Of a stretch of DNA of 6,711 nucleotides, positions 5,104-6,711 are shown piece by piece. Made by a program: the position numbers and the translations under genes. Numbering within the stretch: position 1 is the first letter of the stretch; each line of letters starts with the position of its first letter. The stretch is from positions 1 through 6,711 of the forward strand of contig JACPZF010000002.1 in NCBI GenBank assembly GCA_016195615.1. Direction: 5' to 3'. A model generated the notes under the pieces. The model did no database searches and was not told the DNA's origin. It worked only from the letters and a program-made list of their open reading frames with translations. Source of the DNA: Candidatus Gottesmanbacteria bacterium (lineage in GTDB: Bacteria; Patescibacteriota; Microgenomatia; JACPZF01).

Positions 5104-6627
5104 ATGACTGCAGGCACGATCGAAGTTTTAGAGGCAAATCACATTATTGAATCTTCCCTCTATCACTTAGATATAGAAAAAATAGATTTTAATTCCCCAA
5201 AAGGGTTAACGGATGTTAATTTGCTAGCAGGAAAAGTTTTTGAAACGATTGATCGCCCTGGCGTAGAAGGGATAAGGGTACTGATGGGAAATACACCGGA
5301 AGGAAGAAGTAGAGTTTTACGAGCAGTACATCTTCATGATTTTCCCCCGCAGGACTCCGTAGGGTGGGATATCTATGAGACCTTATTAAAGGCGTCGCAA
5401 TTTAAGGAGAAATTATCGCGAGATCTTATAATTGGCTTTGTCAAAAACGGCGCCAACTTCGGATTAAAAGAGTACGAGCTTGATGTTATTACTACTCTTT
5501 GCAGAATCGGCGGCGTTTACGATGATCTTTGTCTTCGTTGGCGGGAAGATGTGCAAAGAAACCCTTTAAATTTGAAGGCAAAAGAATTAGGAATAATAAA
5601 CCAGTATTCTGTCCTAATAAATGACGAAGGCCAACCGAAACAAGTCCCCTACAGCGTAAGGTATAAAGAAGAGATTGATCAAATAACTAGCGCGTGGCAA
5701 GAGCTTGCGGCTAGGCTGTCTCGATCAGAAGACCAAGACGCTTTGGGAATAGGAAAATATTTTAGTAAATACGCCGAGGCATTAGGAGGAAAAAATTTAG
5801 ATACTTTAGCAGAGTCATGGAGAAATGTAGATCGGATATGGATGCAGGAAGTAAGAGGCAGACTACAGCTAATAGGAACAAGAGAATACGGATACTATGA
5901 TCCTAATAAATACAGGATTTTCCCTGACATGAGGCTTTCCATAAAAGAGGAGGCAACGAATGCGGGGATAATAAAAGTTAAAAACGCCATGAAGAAATTT
6001 TTAACACTAAGCTTTGGCTCGTTTAAGGTTTTTCAAGAAACATTCTCGGCCATGGAAAAAGTGATGGTAATCTTTGGTGATGATGTTGTCTTTACCGGTT
6101 CGCTCGATTTTCAACCATCAGGAGAATCCTTACCTAACGAAAGAGTTGTACAAAAGGAAGAAGGAACAAAAGTTTTTGTAACACCAAACGTTCTTGAAGC
6201 TAGATGGAATTTGGCCTTAGATCTAGCCAGAAAAGTTTTTCCTCAAGATTACCACTTATTTCAAAGTGTCAACGTTTTAAGAGATGCTTGTGAAATTATG
6301 ACAGGGGGACACGAGTTTGGCGAACCATTATTTCAAACCGACGAAGTAGAGGCAGCGTTGGGTGAAGAAATAACTTATTTTTTAAACGAAGATCTTGCCA
6401 ATTTAAGTATTACTGCTGTTGTTCCTCATGCGGTAGAGTCAAAAGAAATGCCGCCAGAGATTTTAATGACTCACGCTGTTAGACTGCTTGGGGTTTGTTT
6501 ACGTCACCTTGATGTGGCAAGGGGACAAGAACACCTGCAGCCATATAACGTCGGCCCGGGACTTTTAGGGTTAAGGAGAATGATTGAAACAGGATTTATT
6601 TATAAAGAGGGAAGTATAGCTCTTTAA
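5104..6627 (+). CDS. Uncharacterised 507-aa protein, possibly DPP III (M49)-like
   Basis: This is a soluble-looking protein of 507 aa with no signal peptide or membrane helix. I do not firmly recognise it. Two stretches recall the peptidase M49 / DPP III-like family. One is a central block with LGGKNLDTLAESWRN, VDRIWMQEV and then EYGYYDPNKYRIF (about 227-273), like the W-x-x-x-D...W...E-x-Y-x-D-P pattern of those proteins. The other is a C-terminal HEFGE (H403-E407) followed 26 residues after the His by NEDLAN (428-433), which could match the EExxAE helix that supplies the glutamate zinc ligand. The second zinc-binding His of the HExxGH motif is absent (HEFGEP), so it may be inactive, may bind metal differently (H442, H457, H468 and H477 lie nearby), or may belong to another family. 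It has its own promoter and no Shine-Dalgarno; ATG 5104 is the first ATG in the frame. By eye it uses ATA and AGA/AGG codons more freely than the upstream genes, a weak hint of different origin. The reading frame is secure; the function is not. Confidence 0.88.
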   Translation: MTAGTIEVLEANHIIESSLYHLDIEKIDFNSPKGLTDVNLLAGKVFETIDRPGVEGIRVLMGNTPEGRSRVLRAVHLHDFPPQDSVGWDIYETLLKASQFKEKLSRDLIIGFVKNGANFGLKEYELDVITTLCRIGGVYDDLCLRWREDVQRNPLNLKAKELGIINQYSVLINDEGQPKQVPYSVRYKEEIDQITSAWQELAARLSRSEDQDALGIGKYFSKYAEALGGKNLDTLAESWRNVDRIWMQEVRGRLQLIGTREYGYYDPNKYRIFPDMRLSIKEEATNAGIIKVKNAMKKFLTLSFGSFKVFQETFSAMEKVMVIFGDDVVFTGSLDFQPSGESLPNERVVQKEEGTKVFVTPNVLEARWNLALDLARKVFPQDYHLFQSVNVLRDACEIMTGGHEFGEPLFQTDEVEAALGEEITYFLNEDLANLSITAVVPHAVESKEMPPEILMTHAVRLLGVCLRHLDVARGQEHLQPYNVGPGLLGLRRMIETGFIYKEGSIAL

Positions 6628-6662
6628 AAACGAAATGTCAGGTTTTGTAGTATCCTAAAAGA

Positions 6663-6711
6663 GTGATACGCATTAACCTGTCCGATGATGAAAAACATCT
6701 TCTTAAAGGAT
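6663..6711 (+). CDS. Start of a further gene, truncated by the window end
   Basis: A GTG at 6663 opens a frame that stays open to the window edge and reads (M)IRINLSDDEKHLLKG. The string looks like a real N-terminus, a short beta strand and then a helix with the LS-x-x-E-x-x-L-L-K pattern common at the start of helix-turn-helix and similar small domains. That is too little to name a product. The gap to the previous stop is 35 bp. A weak -10-like TAGTAT (6648-6653) lies upstream but has no -35 partner, and there is no Shine-Dalgarno. An alternative in-window start is ATG 6685 in another frame (MMKNIFLKD), also open to the edge; I prefer GTG 6663 but cannot exclude it. Confidence 0.4.
   Translation, partial: MIRINLSDDEKHLLKG

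Overview
The window looks like a stretch of a compact, AT-rich bacterial chromosome, most likely from the Candidate Phyla Radiation (Patescibacteria), possibly a Microgenomates-type genome. The reasons are: five genes on one strand with gaps of 2 to 100 bp; almost no Shine-Dalgarno sequences; every complete gene ending in TAA, with no sign of UGA recoding; a miniaturised alanyl-tRNA synthetase; and a large one-pass membrane protein with a baseplate-J-like outer part. The phylum is an inference from gene style, since no rRNA is present.

Layout. Positions 1-131 hold the window edge: possibly the tail of an upstream reading frame, overlapped by a good sigma-70-type promoter (78-106). Positions 132-805 encode two small membrane-anchored proteins separated by 2 bp, a DUF948/YtxG-like protein and a YtxH-like protein. 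Positions 806-905 carry a near-consensus extended -10 promoter (870-898) whose predicted start site falls on or next to the alaS ATG at 906, so that transcript should be leaderless or nearly so. alaS (906-2708, 600 aa) is followed after 2 bp by a 767-aa protein (2711-5014). That protein joins a cytoplasmic actin-fold (PilM/GspL/FtsA-like) domain, a charged linker and one membrane helix to an extracytoplasmic baseplate-J-like domain. A third promoter (5020-5048) begins right after its stop and drives a 507-aa protein (5104-6627) that I can only tentatively relate to the dipeptidyl-peptidase III (M49) fold. At 6663 another gene appears to begin with GTG and runs off the window.

How they fit together. 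The first pair is probably a small envelope or stress-type module. alaS and the 767-aa gene form a tight bicistron, but nothing in the sequence shows that they share a function; the link may be only transcriptional. The 507-aa gene has its own promoter and slightly different codon choice, including more ATA isoleucine codons by eye, and is best seen as a separate unit. No RNA genes, CRISPR arrays, insertion sequences or strong intrinsic terminators were seen, and no gene-free stretch exceeds about 130 bp.

The items most worth a second look are the actin-fold/membrane/baseplate-J fusion with degenerate nucleotide-binding motifs, the doubly truncated AlaRS with Glu where Asp is usual in its G3:U70-reading motif, the apparently leaderless alaS transcript, and the 507-aa protein with an incomplete metallopeptidase motif.
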